A stretch of DNA of 64,000 nt. It comes from Enterococcus saigonensis. Its GTDB lineage: Bacteria > Bacillota > Bacilli > Lactobacillales > Enterococcaceae. The stretch covers positions 248,001 to 312,000 of the forward strand of contig NZ_AP022822.1 in assembly GCF_011397115.1 (NCBI RefSeq), given 5' to 3'. The position numbers were made by a program, and so were the translations under genes. This document shows, piece after piece, positions 26,201 through 34,101 of this stretch. The notes beneath the pieces are model-generated. The model did not search any database, was not told the origin of the DNA, and saw only the letters and a list, made by a program, of their open reading frames with translations. Position 1 is the first letter of the stretch, and every line of letters starts with the position of its first letter.

Positions 26201-27626
26201 GAAGTTAAGTCAAGAAGCAATTAGCGGAAGTTATAGTTTTGTCGGCGACCTTACTTTTGAATATAACGGTCTTAAGTTTCAAAAGAGTGAAGCTGAATAT
26301 TTGATAGAACGAGAGCGTCTATTTTGTCATGAAGGGTTTTATAATGCCAAAGATAATACTGTTACATGGGATATATTAGTAAATGCGCAAGGAGATAGTC
26401 TAGAGCAATTAGTAATTGAAGGTGCGCCCGTTGAAAATCAAATTATTGACTTAACAAGTATTGAAGTTTCCCACCCTACTATTGTTGAAGGTGAATATTT
26501 TCCTGGTGAAAAAGTCAAAAATAACGAGCGCCTGTTTGATGTTCGGTTAAATGCAGATACCGACTATCAAAATGGCTTTCGTATCGACGTGAATCGTAAA
26601 ATTGATTATCCGCTTTATGTTCGCTACAAAGCTAAAGTAAACGGTGCTAGTCAAAAGGTTAAAAGTAAGACCAGAGTAAGTGCAGATGAAAAAGAAACAC
26701 TTGAGGTCGCGCGCGAAATGAGACTTAAAAATCTTAATAAAGCGCAAAATCAGAAACGTTATACATTGAACATTGCCAATTTAGTTAAAGGCCCAGCTGC
26801 GCCCATTAAAAATTCGCAATTGCGATTAGAAAGAAAAACACAGACTGGCTGGCAAACAGTTACGTCTGAAATTAAAACAAATGAGCATGGACTTGCGAAG
26901 GTAGATGATTTAGCAGTTGGAAAATATCGGATTAATGAAATAAAGGCTGCGGGATTTTTATTAAATGAAGAACCTTATTATTTCAATATCCCGTTTGATC
27001 CTGATGAATTAAGTACAATTAATGCAGATAAGTTTATACTGCAAGGCCACGATGAAGTTGTCGATGTAACGATTTACAATGAGTTAAAACCTTTTGATTT
27101 GACTTTAATTTATAAAGATAATGAAGGAGATTTACTGACAGGTGGTCGTATACATTTGTCTAATACAAATAGGACAATTACCCATAATTTACCTGGGTTC
27201 ACAGCACCAGAAACAGCGCAATTTATCGCAAAAGATTTGCCCACAGGAAACTATTATATTCAAGAATTGCGTGCACCTGTTGGTTATCAAGAAATGGCAA
27301 GTGAAATCATGTTATCCATTATAAATACAGGCGATGTTTTAATCAATGGGGACAACACGAATTTGGACTATTTGGGTGGATTTATCGAGGATCAAAAGCG
27401 ATCTTTTGTGAAATTAAAAGGAGGCAGTCAAAATAATCAAATTAAGATTGAAATTTTAAATCACCCTATTGCAGCGAATAAAGCGAAAAATCGTCACAAT
27501 CGCGAATTTTTTGCAGCCGGTGTTTCTGCGATTTTTGCCATCCGAAATATTACGAATGTTTATTATGTCTGTGGAACAACGCCAATTCGAATAGTCGATA
27601 AAAAGAAAGAAGAATCCCTGTCATAA
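23208..27626 (+). CDS. Large multidomain surface adhesin without LPXTG signal
   Basis: A 1472-residue secreted protein. The signal peptide (1-30) ends NAKA. The body has a recurrent short motif, hydrophobic-Trp-x-hydrophobic at a strand start, near residues 62 (YWQIEF), 316 (IWEVTL), 398 (VWETTI), 557 (EWRAVY), 699 (LWEVEA), 878 (DWIYFA) and 1054 (TWDILV). This suggests about seven Ig-like adhesin modules. Two SpaA/Cna-B repeats follow, with E-boxes YRINEIKAAGF (about 1239) and YYIQELRAPVGY (about 1349). The C-terminus lacks LPXTG and has only a moderately hydrophobic segment (FFAAGVSAIFAIRN) before KKKEESLS. It is probably a pilus tip or adhesin; its anchoring is unclear. Operon with the two sortases. 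Confidence 0.88.
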   Translation: MKKGKYLSFFTVMLLLVPYIFILAGVNAKADEIYQYQDQRFIATEEVDISYKYTVNQKENSIYWQIEFKKNVLQDETKLGIQVVDVDENLVAATNTRFPEKNFSRTTNSAKEIGIVEKTANKVKEKTTYHMVFRKQIRTAQPTYRLGIRLLGQRVKQDNGKLQDIDFLSAGKVLEMEAAPVDKIEIVSLNDLLPKNEKFSPISKSVLKVFANGDWQNYNALPNVVIDEGTQLHLEQSIDLKKFVANPAVARAIGQAENQTAAKGKEVQLTYTFQFGIDKRFKLPEQASTAQPIRLANTDVNYGYYKINSAKMDSQEHIWEVTLNQNAFFIDNLILPLVLETSIELENDSGHENLLLAQTATKKTKQEIKTTQLSFQIEETTSQDQLLTYDEQLGGIPIVWETTITPRKMAGKYAKINSLTLTSEDVTPPYSEDKTSSGDGFDFFFTNEKLKKVMQDKQLPLFDITAYNERGEKVAVPHYELIGDEEKTNRSQVKFLEEVAVKLVIKTTTLTRKMHAARKVVNRVSGTSKNAGSAVSEKTLPVPEHRLHLVNDSQDEELFEWRAVYYRNAQSIGQMTTTGIPGMEKITLTVDTGELDSTSVKIFDEDGIKGRKLDERLYTVDKVDDKTVTITFFDFVKNDPKSKLTDGRYYIWYNSTEKNAQKVVAKVFSNTGLSAEATSEKKMNLTVNPISFSGWHNTMLWEVEAETISAQGDVELALTLAQRGQNFYFKEGELPKTYDSSDITSLVAKKGIVVTATNVAGVTRYLKDDEYKVYVSNKKELESPTGAWKGKRAGVQVTVPQKIKAVTKKITVYLQSNTGGIADIEAIPAKKDNMYLDATLTQANHSVNATGVSTISDERFLQNMDSQAVYNESRSKIDWIYFANTRRYDLKKEQSFDVLLDKERVIQATQSEYHYFTEKDLKQLRVYQLIPDENSRSKGVYANTNKILLSKSHYRLVKKEPLSQKGKTVYKEVEIILEEDLGCCSLAIEVSSTFDQSEKLSQEAISGSYSFVGDLTFEYNGLKFQKSEAEYLIERERLFCHEGFYNAKDNTVTWDILVNAQGDSLEQLVIEGAPVENQIIDLTSIEVSHPTIVEGEYFPGEKVKNNERLFDVRLNADTDYQNGFRIDVNRKIDYPLYVRYKAKVNGASQKVKSKTRVSADEKETLEVAREMRLKNLNKAQNQKRYTLNIANLVKGPAAPIKNSQLRLERKTQTGWQTVTSEIKTNEHGLAKVDDLAVGKYRINEIKAAGFLLNEEPYYFNIPFDPDELSTINADKFILQGHDEVVDVTIYNELKPFDLTLIYKDNEGDLLTGGRIHLSNTNRTITHNLPGFTAPETAQFIAKDLPTGNYYIQELRAPVGYQEMASEIMLSIINTGDVLINGDNTNLDYLGGFIEDQKRSFVKLKGGSQNNQIKIEILNHPIAANKAKNRHNREFFAAGVSAIFAIRNITNVYYVCGTTPIRIVDKKKEESLS

Positions 27627-27650
27627 ATCCAATCAAAAGGAGAAGAAAAG

Positions 27651-28913
27651 ATGAGCAAAAAAAAGAGTAACAAAAATAAAATGACCAAAGATGAAAAAAT
27701 CAATTTGGGGTTGAAATTTATGATGGTCATTTTATTTTTAATAGGAGCTGCCGTCTTTTCTTATCCCTTTGTGGTAGATTCATTAAATAATTACATTGAT
27801 CAACAGCGAATTGAATCCTATCAAAAAGAGCTGCAGGAGAAAAATCAAAAAGAAACTGCGGCTTTAAAAAAGAAGAAAGCGGCTGAAAATGCCAAAATGG
27901 CAGCTAAAGGAACAAGTATTCCCGGTATGGGAGTTGTCGAAGATCCTTTTGAAGAAAGTGTGGGACACAATACATCACCGGGGCGTGCATACTTTGCCCA
28001 ACATACAGTAGGTGCAATTTATATTCCCAAAATCAATATCAGCCTTCCCGTATTTGATACTACAAATGATGTACTACTTGATAAAGGTGCCACAATATTA
28101 CAGGGAAGTTCATTTCCAATTGGTGGCAAAAGTACCCACTCTGTTATTACTGGCCACACAGGATTGCCGAATAAAATGATTTTTACAGAGGTGGATAAAT
28201 TAGAAAAAGGAGATAAATTTTATCTGGAAATATTGAATGAGAAACTAGCTTATCAGGTGACAAAAATAAAAACAGTATTGCCCAATGAGCTAGATACGTT
28301 AAAGGTCGTTCCAAATCAAGATTTGGTAACACTGGTGACGTGTACACCATACATGATCAATTCACACCGCTTGTTAGTTACAGGAAGTCGAATTCCTTAT
28401 GAAGAAGAAATGAAAAAACAAATTCAAAAAGCAAAAGAATACCATAAGCAGCGTTTTATCGAATATATAGGGATGATTGTTTTAGCTTTGGGGATTTTCT
28501 TTTATTGGGTTTGGCGGAAAATAGTGTTAATTCGCAGCCGTAAACGCCAGTATGATTTGGTTTTTCAAGTAGTTGATGAAGAAAATAAGCAAAATATTAT
28601 CGGAAAAACGTTCTGTTTACTTGATTATCAGGGTAGAAAAATAGAGACACAAGCGGACGACTTTCCTAAAACGGCAATTAGTGATGAAGCTGGATATGTC
28701 GTATTTAAACAAATTCCAGGGAATATTTATCGTGTTGTTTTGGACACGACAACGCAGCCGTATCTAAAGGCAAAAATAGCGCGTGTGAAAGACAGTCGCT
28801 TTAAAATAAAAACGAAAAAAGGTTTGTTGAAAAAAATTGGGAAGAGTAAAGAGCGCAATTATCAAATGAATTGGCAAGGAGGACGCTATGAAGAAAAAAG
28901 CTCCCAAAGGTAG
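27651..28913 (+). CDS. Class C (pilin-type) sortase with C-terminal beta-domain extension, first copy
   Basis: 420 residues. Membrane helix 1 (about 22-43), a charged coiled segment, the class C lid Asp98-Pro-Phe, then the sortase barrel with His169 (TGHTG), Cys231 (TLVTCTPY) and Arg240 (NSHR). Helix 2 is at about 269-288, followed by the basic stretch RSRKRQ. The last 120 residues are extra to the family. Segments such as DEAGYVVFKQIPGNIYRVV resemble a SpaA/Cna-B beta domain. The positive-inside rule places this tail in the cytosol. AAAAGGAG precedes the ATG, 24 bases after the adhesin stop, and the gene overlaps the next sortase by 26 bases. Class C sortases polymerise pilins. Confidence 0.92.
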   Translation: MSKKKSNKNKMTKDEKINLGLKFMMVILFLIGAAVFSYPFVVDSLNNYIDQQRIESYQKELQEKNQKETAALKKKKAAENAKMAAKGTSIPGMGVVEDPFEESVGHNTSPGRAYFAQHTVGAIYIPKINISLPVFDTTNDVLLDKGATILQGSSFPIGGKSTHSVITGHTGLPNKMIFTEVDKLEKGDKFYLEILNEKLAYQVTKIKTVLPNELDTLKVVPNQDLVTLVTCTPYMINSHRLLVTGSRIPYEEEMKKQIQKAKEYHKQRFIEYIGMIVLALGIFFYWVWRKIVLIRSRKRQYDLVFQVVDEENKQNIIGKTFCLLDYQGRKIETQADDFPKTAISDEAGYVVFKQIPGNIYRVVLDTTTQPYLKAKIARVKDSRFKIKTKKGLLKKIGKSKERNYQMNWQGGRYEEKSSQR

Positions 28914-30051
28914 TGTAAAGCGGCTAATTGGCAGTATCATGATAATCTTGATGTTTGCGGTAGGGTCTTTAATTGCCTTATATCCCTTTTATATCAATGC
29001 GTTAAATGACTTTTTGGATGAAAAACGTTTGGAACAAGTTCAAAAAGAGTTGGCAACAAAGCAAGATGAATTAGAGAAAAAGCGAAAAGAAAATGAGGAA
29101 TTAAGTAAGGGTGGTTTTGCACCTGGAAATGATCCTTTTGCAGAAGAGATTAGTGATAAGCAAGATGAAGCCTATTATCAGGAACATTTAATCGGTAGAA
29201 TTGCAATTCCTAAAATTGAAGTGGATATTCCGTTATTTGATACGACCAATCATTTTCTTTTGAATCGAGGAGCTGCGGTTTTACAAGGTACGTCGTTTCC
29301 CGCAGGAGGGCAAAATACCCATACTGTGATTTCTGCCCACAGCGGATTACCTGATCGCATTTTATTCACAGATTTGGAAAAGGTAAAAAAAGGCGATCAA
29401 TTTGTCTTAACCGTTTACGGTGAAAAATTAGCTTACGAGGTTAACAAAATCGAAGTTGTCCTGCCCAGTGAGACGAGCAGTTTAAAAATTGAAGCAGGAC
29501 AAGACTTAGCAACTTTGATTACATGTACACCGTATATGATTAATTCTCATCGCTTGTTAGTCACAGGACATCGTGTGCCTTATACAGATAAATTAGAAAA
29601 GGCTGTAGAAAAAGGAAACAAAGCACGTGAACAAAAAAATATTTTCATTCTCATGGGCACAATCTTACTCGTATTACTTTTGCTTTATTTATTATACCGT
29701 GCCATTAAGGCTTTTGTTTTGAAACGTCGTCGTTTTGAGCTAACTTTTATTAGAGAAAATAAAGACAGTGAAGCAATACCAGCGGCGCAATATATTTTAT
29801 TCAATAAAAAAGGCAAAGCACCCGTTATCCGTAATGGGGATACATTAAAAGCAACTGCTCAAATGGATGGCACAGTTACATTTGAAGATTTACCAGGAGC
29901 TTTATATACTTTAAAAGAAATTAAGCCAGATAACACACTAGAGATAAAAGTTGGTGTAAAAGGGTGGCGGCAAAAAACAATTAGATTTTACCCGAATAAA
30001 AAACAAACCAAGTGGCTAATAGTTTCAGATAAACCGATTATTCGCAAATAA
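28888..30051 (+). CDS. Class C (pilin-type) sortase with C-terminal beta-domain extension, second copy
   Basis: 387 residues, clearly a paralogue of the preceding sortase. Membrane helix 1 is at about 13-34. The lid is Asp82-Pro-Phe84, with catalytic His151 (SAHSG), Cys213 (TLITCTPY) and Arg222 (NSHR); helix 2 at about 251-271, then KRRRFE. The tail (about 280-387) resembles a Cna-B/SpaA domain, with DGTVTFEDLPGALYTLKEIK including an E-box-like YTLKEI (340-345). Normal class C sortases end soon after helix 2, at about 280-300 residues. The ATG follows AAGGAGG inside the previous gene, so translation is coupled. A strong terminator ends the operon. Confidence 0.92.
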   Translation: MKKKAPKGSVKRLIGSIMIILMFAVGSLIALYPFYINALNDFLDEKRLEQVQKELATKQDELEKKRKENEELSKGGFAPGNDPFAEEISDKQDEAYYQEHLIGRIAIPKIEVDIPLFDTTNHFLLNRGAAVLQGTSFPAGGQNTHTVISAHSGLPDRILFTDLEKVKKGDQFVLTVYGEKLAYEVNKIEVVLPSETSSLKIEAGQDLATLITCTPYMINSHRLLVTGHRVPYTDKLEKAVEKGNKAREQKNIFILMGTILLVLLLLYLLYRAIKAFVLKRRRFELTFIRENKDSEAIPAAQYILFNKKGKAPVIRNGDTLKATAQMDGTVTFEDLPGALYTLKEIKPDNTLEIKVGVKGWRQKTIRFYPNKKQTKWLIVSDKPIIRK

Positions 30052-30055
30052 AAAA

Positions 30056-30088
30056 GGCAGCTCTGCGTTTTGCAGAGCTGTTTTTTTT
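30056..30088 (+). terminator. Terminator ending the adhesin-sortase operon
   Basis: Perfect stem CAGCTCTGC (30058-30066) / GCAGAGCTG (30072-30080), then eight T residues. Confidence 0.95.
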
Positions 30089-30188
30089 GTCTTAAAACAG
30101 CTGTTTGAGCAGATTAATAATACGAAAGCAAGGACTAAAATGTGGTAAAATAAGAAAGTACAGTCTTGAAATTTTAGGAGGGCGATGG

Positions 30189-31073
30189 GTGAAAGGTCAA
30201 ATCAGAAAAGCTTTAAGTGGCTTTTATTATGTAGTGACAGCAGATAACACGGTTTATCAAACCAGAGGGCGTGGTAATTTTCGTAAACGGAAATTGACAC
30301 CTTTGGTAGGAGATCGGGTAGAGTTTGAAAGTAGTAATCTTACGGATGGCTATATTTTAGATTTACTCCCTCGCAAAAACGAATTAGTCCGTCCGCCAGT
30401 CGCAAACGTAGATTTAGGAATAGTAGTTATTAGCATGGTGGAGCCTGCGTTTTCTTATAATTTATTGGATCGTTTTTTAGTTAATTTGGAATTTAAAGAT
30501 ATTGAACCTGTCATTTATTTAAGTAAATTAGATTTGCTAGCAGATAAAGACGCTAGCACAAAAGTTAAATCCGTATACGAAACAATCGGCTATAACGTCA
30601 TTGCTTCAGAAGATGACGAAACGAATAAACGGGCCTTAGAAAAATTATTTAAAGATAAACTTAGTGTTTTTATGGGGCAGTCTGGTGCGGGCAAGTCCAC
30701 TTTGTTAAATAAAATTCGACCTGATTTAGCTTTAGAAACAGCAGCTATTTCTGATCATCTGGGACGAGGAAAACACACAACTCGTCATGTGGAACTATTA
30801 GAGATTGGCGGTGGGTTGGTAGCAGACACCCCTGGCTTTAGCTCATTAGAATTTCAAGAGATTACATCTCAAGAGCTACCCCGTATGTTCCCGGAATTTG
30901 TTCAAGCAGCGCCATTGTGCAAGTTTCGTGAATGTCAACATGTGAATGAACCAGATTGCGAAGTAAAACGACAAGTAGCAAAAAAAGAAATTGCGGTAAC
31001 GCGCTATGATAATTATCTGCAATTTTTAGCAGAAATTGAAAAGCGCCGACCAGTATATAAGAAGAGTAAATAA
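30189..31073 (+). CDS. rsgA: Ribosome small subunit-dependent GTPase RsgA
   Basis: RsgA checks maturation of the 30S subunit. It is a circularly permuted GTPase: OB-fold (about 1-70), G4 SKLD (112-115), then G1 GQSGAGKS (163-170), G3 DTPG (213-216) and a zinc site Cys244-Cys249-His251-Cys257. The start is GTG 30189 with AGGAGGG just upstream, giving 294 residues; earlier codons in frame have no site. An extended -10 TGGTAAAAT (30143-30151) precedes it. In Bacillus rsgA follows prkC directly; here the surface locus lies between them. Confidence 0.97.
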   Translation: MKGQIRKALSGFYYVVTADNTVYQTRGRGNFRKRKLTPLVGDRVEFESSNLTDGYILDLLPRKNELVRPPVANVDLGIVVISMVEPAFSYNLLDRFLVNLEFKDIEPVIYLSKLDLLADKDASTKVKSVYETIGYNVIASEDDETNKRALEKLFKDKLSVFMGQSGAGKSTLLNKIRPDLALETAAISDHLGRGKHTTRHVELLEIGGGLVADTPGFSSLEFQEITSQELPRMFPEFVQAAPLCKFRECQHVNEPDCEVKRQVAKKEIAVTRYDNYLQFLAEIEKRRPVYKKSK

Positions 31074-31106
31074 CAATTAATTTGAGATTTATCAGGAGGA
31101 ATTTTT

Positions 31107-31760
31107 ATGAAAATTGCACCATCCATTTTAAGTGCAGATTTTGCCAATTTAGCACGAGATATTCAATTAGTTGAAAAGTTAGGAGCAGATTACATTCATG
31201 TTGATGTAATGGATGGTCATTTTGTCCCTAATATCACGATCGGACCAGCTGTTGTTGCAGCGATACGACCGGTGACTAAATTACCTTTGGATTGTCATTT
31301 AATGATTGAAAAACCAGAAAATTTTATTCCGGAGTTTGCGAAAGCGGGAGCTGATATTATAAACGTTCATGTAGAAGCTACTCCTCATATTCATCGTGCG
31401 TTACAAATGATAAAAAATGAAAATGTTAAAGCTGGGGTGACAATCAATCCCGGCACGCCAGTTGCAGCTATTAAACATGTATTAAATACTGCTGACTTAG
31501 TGTTAGTAATGACCGTGAATCCCGGCTTTGGGGGCCAAGCTTTTATTCCAGAAGCAGTTGATAAAATTAAAGAATTGAAGGCTTTAAAAGAAAAATTCGG
31601 CTATCATTATGAAATTGAAGTAGATGGTGGGATTGTACCGAAAACAGCAGAAATTTGTAAATCTGCTGGTGCAGATGTTTTCGTTGCGGGTTCTTATATT
31701 TATAATGCTCCTGATCCAGAAAAAAGAATTGCTGCTTTAAAAGAAGTTTTGATGAAATGA
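31107..31760 (+). CDS. rpe: Ribulose-phosphate 3-epimerase
   Basis: Interconverts ribulose-5-phosphate and xylulose-5-phosphate in the pentose phosphate pathway. At 217 residues it has normal length. Motifs of the TIM-barrel family: APSILSADFANL, HVDVMDGHFVPNIT with metal ligands, DCHLMIEKPE, MTVNPGFGGQ and EVDGGI. AGGAGG precedes the ATG. Its TGA overlaps the thiN ATG (ATGA). The same order rsgA-rpe-thiN occurs in Bacillus. Confidence 0.98.
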   Translation: MKIAPSILSADFANLARDIQLVEKLGADYIHVDVMDGHFVPNITIGPAVVAAIRPVTKLPLDCHLMIEKPENFIPEFAKAGADIINVHVEATPHIHRALQMIKNENVKAGVTINPGTPVAAIKHVLNTADLVLVMTVNPGFGGQAFIPEAVDKIKELKALKEKFGYHYEIEVDGGIVPKTAEICKSAGADVFVAGSYIYNAPDPEKRIAALKEVLMK

Positions 31761-32398
31761 ATATACTGATTGTAGCAGGTGGTAACCCGCATTTATGGCC
31801 AGAGGATATTATGGCGCAATCTTTTGATTTATTTGTCGGTATTGATCGAGGAGCTCTTTATTTATTAGAACAAGAAAAAGAAGTGGCACTTGCAGTGGGC
31901 GATTTTGATTCCTTAAGTAAACAAGAACATGATTTTGTCTTACAACACGCCAAAGAAGTTGTTTCTGCTGTGGCAGAAAAAGATGATACTGATACCCAAC
32001 TTGCACTCGTTTCAGTGTTTACCAAGTATCCATTGGCACAAGTCACATTAATTGGAGCAACAGGAGGCCGCCTTGATCATCTCTTGGCTAATATTTGGCT
32101 TGGCGTAGAACCACGCTTTGCTCCGTTTATGCAACAAATTACTATTCAAGACAACCAAAACAGCGTAAGTTATTTACCAGCAGGAAATCATCAAGTAAAA
32201 AAAATTCCTACTATGAACTATTTGGCCTATTGCTGTTTAACCCCTGTTTCAAAACTAACTTTAACAAAAAGCAAATACACATTGGATCATATAGAAGTTT
32301 TACACCCTACATCATATGCTAGTAATGAATTTGTTGGTGAAGTTGCAGAAATTAGTTTTGCAAGTGGCATTATTGCCGTCATTCAAAGTCGTGATTAG
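31757..32398 (+). CDS. thiN: Thiamine pyrophosphokinase
   Basis: Transfers pyrophosphate from ATP to thiamine, making TPP. The 213-residue protein shows GIDRGALYLL, GDFDSLS, EKDDTDTQLAL and GATGGRLDHLLAN, the substrate-binding motifs of the family. Its start overlaps rpe by four bases. With the riboswitch-controlled thiT at 3812, this gives a complete uptake-and-activation route for external thiamine. The gene itself has no riboswitch. Confidence 0.96.
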   Translation: MNILIVAGGNPHLWPEDIMAQSFDLFVGIDRGALYLLEQEKEVALAVGDFDSLSKQEHDFVLQHAKEVVSAVAEKDDTDTQLALVSVFTKYPLAQVTLIGATGGRLDHLLANIWLGVEPRFAPFMQQITIQDNQNSVSYLPAGNHQVKKIPTMNYLAYCCLTPVSKLTLTKSKYTLDHIEVLHPTSYASNEFVGEVAEISFASGIIAVIQSRD

Positions 32399-32401
32399 TA
32401 G

Positions 32402-32431
32402 AAAAAAGCCGGTTACTAACCGGTTTTTTTC
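32402..32431 (+). terminator. Terminator after thiN
   Basis: CCGGTT (32409-32414) / AACCGG (32418-32423), a three-base loop, and seven T residues. Confidence 0.9.
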
Positions 32432-32446
32432 TACTTCAGAAGATAG

Positions 32447-32520
32447 ACAAAAATAAAAGTGCTAGCACTTTTATTTTTGTGTTTAGAGTACTTTTTGTAA
32501 AAATTATTATTTTACAAAAA
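32447..32520. repeat. Two consecutive palindromes between thiN and mreC
   Basis: 32447-32480 is a perfect 34-bp palindrome centred on GCTAGC without a loop. Twelve bases later TTTTTGTAAAA (32493-32503) and TTTTACAAAAA (32510-32520) form an 11-bp inverted repeat with a six-base spacer. They come after a good terminator, so they may be extra terminators or a protein-binding site. Confidence 0.7.
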
Positions 32521-32546
32521 ATCTCTTAAGAGTCGGTCCTTGCCTT

Positions 32547-32573
32547 TTGTTTAAAAGACTTTAGTGGTAAAAT
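32547..32573 (+). promoter_or_regulatory. Candidate mreCD promoter
   Basis: Extended -10 TGGTAAAAT (32565-32573) with TTGTTT (32547-32552) at 15 bp spacing, 58 bases before the mreC start. Confidence 0.45.
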
Positions 32574-32630
32574 CATTACTATCAGTCGCACGAGAAAACC
32601 GTGCCGGCTTTTTTCTTGAGGGGTGTACTT

Positions 32631-33491
32631 GTGAAGAAATTTAATCCAAATAAAAATATTATCATTACGTTGATTTTGGTCATCGTGGTGGTTTCTGTAA
32701 TAAGTATTACAGCGGCTAGAAGAGCCAATAGCCAAAAGACGAACTTAGTTCAATCTGTTGCAAATGACAGCGTCTCTATTGTTGATCGTATTATTAGTGC
32801 GCCGGTTAAGTTTGTGGAAAATACGTTTAGTAACGTCAATAATTTGTTTATAACTTATAGTGAAAATGAACGTTTAAAAAATAAAATTGATTCCTATGAT
32901 GAACTGGCACAAAAAACTAAAAATCAAGAACGAGAAATTAAAAAGCTTCAATCTGAATTGAAATTGAATGAGACTTTGACGGATTTTGAAAAAGTTTCGG
33001 CTAATGTTATTACCCGCTCACCGGATGCTTGGCAGGATATGTTGGTGATTGACAAAGGGTCAAAAGATGGCTTGAAAGTCAATATGGCCGTTATGTCACA
33101 AAAAGGACTAGTTGGACGTATTGTTGAAGTAAACTTGGCTTCAGCTAAGGTTGAATTGTTAACTTCTGCTAATCAAAACTCCAATCACTTTCCAGTCCGC
33201 ATCTCTGGCAAAGAAGGCGAAACGTTTGGCTTGCTAAGAAATTATGATGAAAAAACAGGGACAATGATTGTCAATCAATTGACCGGTGAGAAAAAATTAA
33301 AAGCTGGAGACGTCGTCCAAACTTCTGGTTTGGGAGGGAATTCTCCTGCAGACTTACCAGTAGGAACAGTAGTTGAATTTAAGTCTGATGATTATGGTTT
33401 AGATAAGCAAGTATACGTGAAACCTTATGCAGATTTGTATGATATGTCGGTTGTTACAGTAGTAAAAAGAGCGGTAGGTGATAGCGACTAA
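32631..33491 (+). CDS. mreC: Rod shape-determining protein MreC
   Basis: Organises the lateral (peripheral) cell-wall synthesis complex at the membrane. 286 residues from GTG 32631 (GAGGGG upstream): short basic N-terminus, one membrane helix (about 10-30), a coiled coil (about 70-110, NERLKNKIDSYDELAQKTK) and the extracellular beta domain with PDAWQDMLVIDKGSKDGL and GLVGRIVEV. In ovoid cocci MreCD act in peripheral elongation without MreB; no mreB is next to it here. The stop overlaps the mreD ATG by one base. Confidence 0.97.
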   Translation: MKKFNPNKNIIITLILVIVVVSVISITAARRANSQKTNLVQSVANDSVSIVDRIISAPVKFVENTFSNVNNLFITYSENERLKNKIDSYDELAQKTKNQEREIKKLQSELKLNETLTDFEKVSANVITRSPDAWQDMLVIDKGSKDGLKVNMAVMSQKGLVGRIVEVNLASAKVELLTSANQNSNHFPVRISGKEGETFGLLRNYDEKTGTMIVNQLTGEKKLKAGDVVQTSGLGGNSPADLPVGTVVEFKSDDYGLDKQVYVKPYADLYDMSVVTVVKRAVGDSD

Positions 33492-34000
33492 TGTTAACCA
33501 AAGATACGGTGAAATATTATGCTGCCCCGACTTTTTTCCTCTTGATGCTGCTAGATGGTCAGTTTACACGTTTATTGGAAAATTGGAGTCGGAATTATTA
33601 TATTGCCAATGCCCATTTACTTTTGTTGGGCTTAATGTGCGGCTGTATGGTTTTGTCAAAGCGTTACATGATAATTACCGCAGTAGTGTTGGGTCTGTTG
33701 TTTGATATGTATTATGTAGGTGTGTTAGGTATTTATACGGTGGCGTTACCGTTGAGTGTTTGGTTGATGTATGCACTGGCAGATACATTGTATCGGAATG
33801 TTTTTACAATGTTTTTTGGTATGATTATTTTTGTTACCTTATTTGAGTTGATAACGCTGGGGATTCAAGTGTTGTTCAAATTGACAGATGTTAGCGATAC
33901 TTTTTTTATTAGTCGCTTTTTAGGCCCGACCTTACTAATTAATATGTTATTATTTATAATTTTTATCTTTCCTTTCAAAAAATTATTTGTTATCAAATAA
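33491..34000 (+). CDS. mreD: Rod shape-determining protein MreD
   Basis: Small integral membrane partner of MreC. The 169-residue protein has about five hydrophobic helices and the typical weakly conserved MreD character (LLLDGQFTRLLENW, GLLFDMYYVGVLGIYTVALPL). It starts at TAATG, sharing one base with mreC, so translation is coupled. Its 3' end runs into the terminator stem. Identification rests on hydropathy, the FDMYYxGxLG motif and position after mreC. Confidence 0.93.
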   Translation: MLTKDTVKYYAAPTFFLLMLLDGQFTRLLENWSRNYYIANAHLLLLGLMCGCMVLSKRYMIITAVVLGLLFDMYYVGVLGIYTVALPLSVWLMYALADTLYRNVFTMFFGMIIFVTLFELITLGIQVLFKLTDVSDTFFISRFLGPTLLINMLLFIIFIFPFKKLFVIK

Positions 34001-34020
34001 TTTTTTGAAGGTTTTTTTTT
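33971..34020 (+). terminator. Terminator overlapping the mreD stop
   Basis: CCTTTCAAAAAATTATTTG (33971-33989) pairs with CAAATAATTTTTTGAAGG (33994-34011), one bulge, followed by nine T residues. Confidence 0.88.
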
Positions 34021-34101
34021 TCTTGCATTTTTGTCATATAAAAAAGTGTATTTGAAACATTTTTGTAACATTTCGTTTATCTTAATGTCATATCGCTGTG
34101 T

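Noticed and set aside
27440..27626. A frameshift hiding an LPXTG at the end of the adhesin
   Set aside because: I translated the other two forward frames; one stops early and the other has no LPXTG-like motif.
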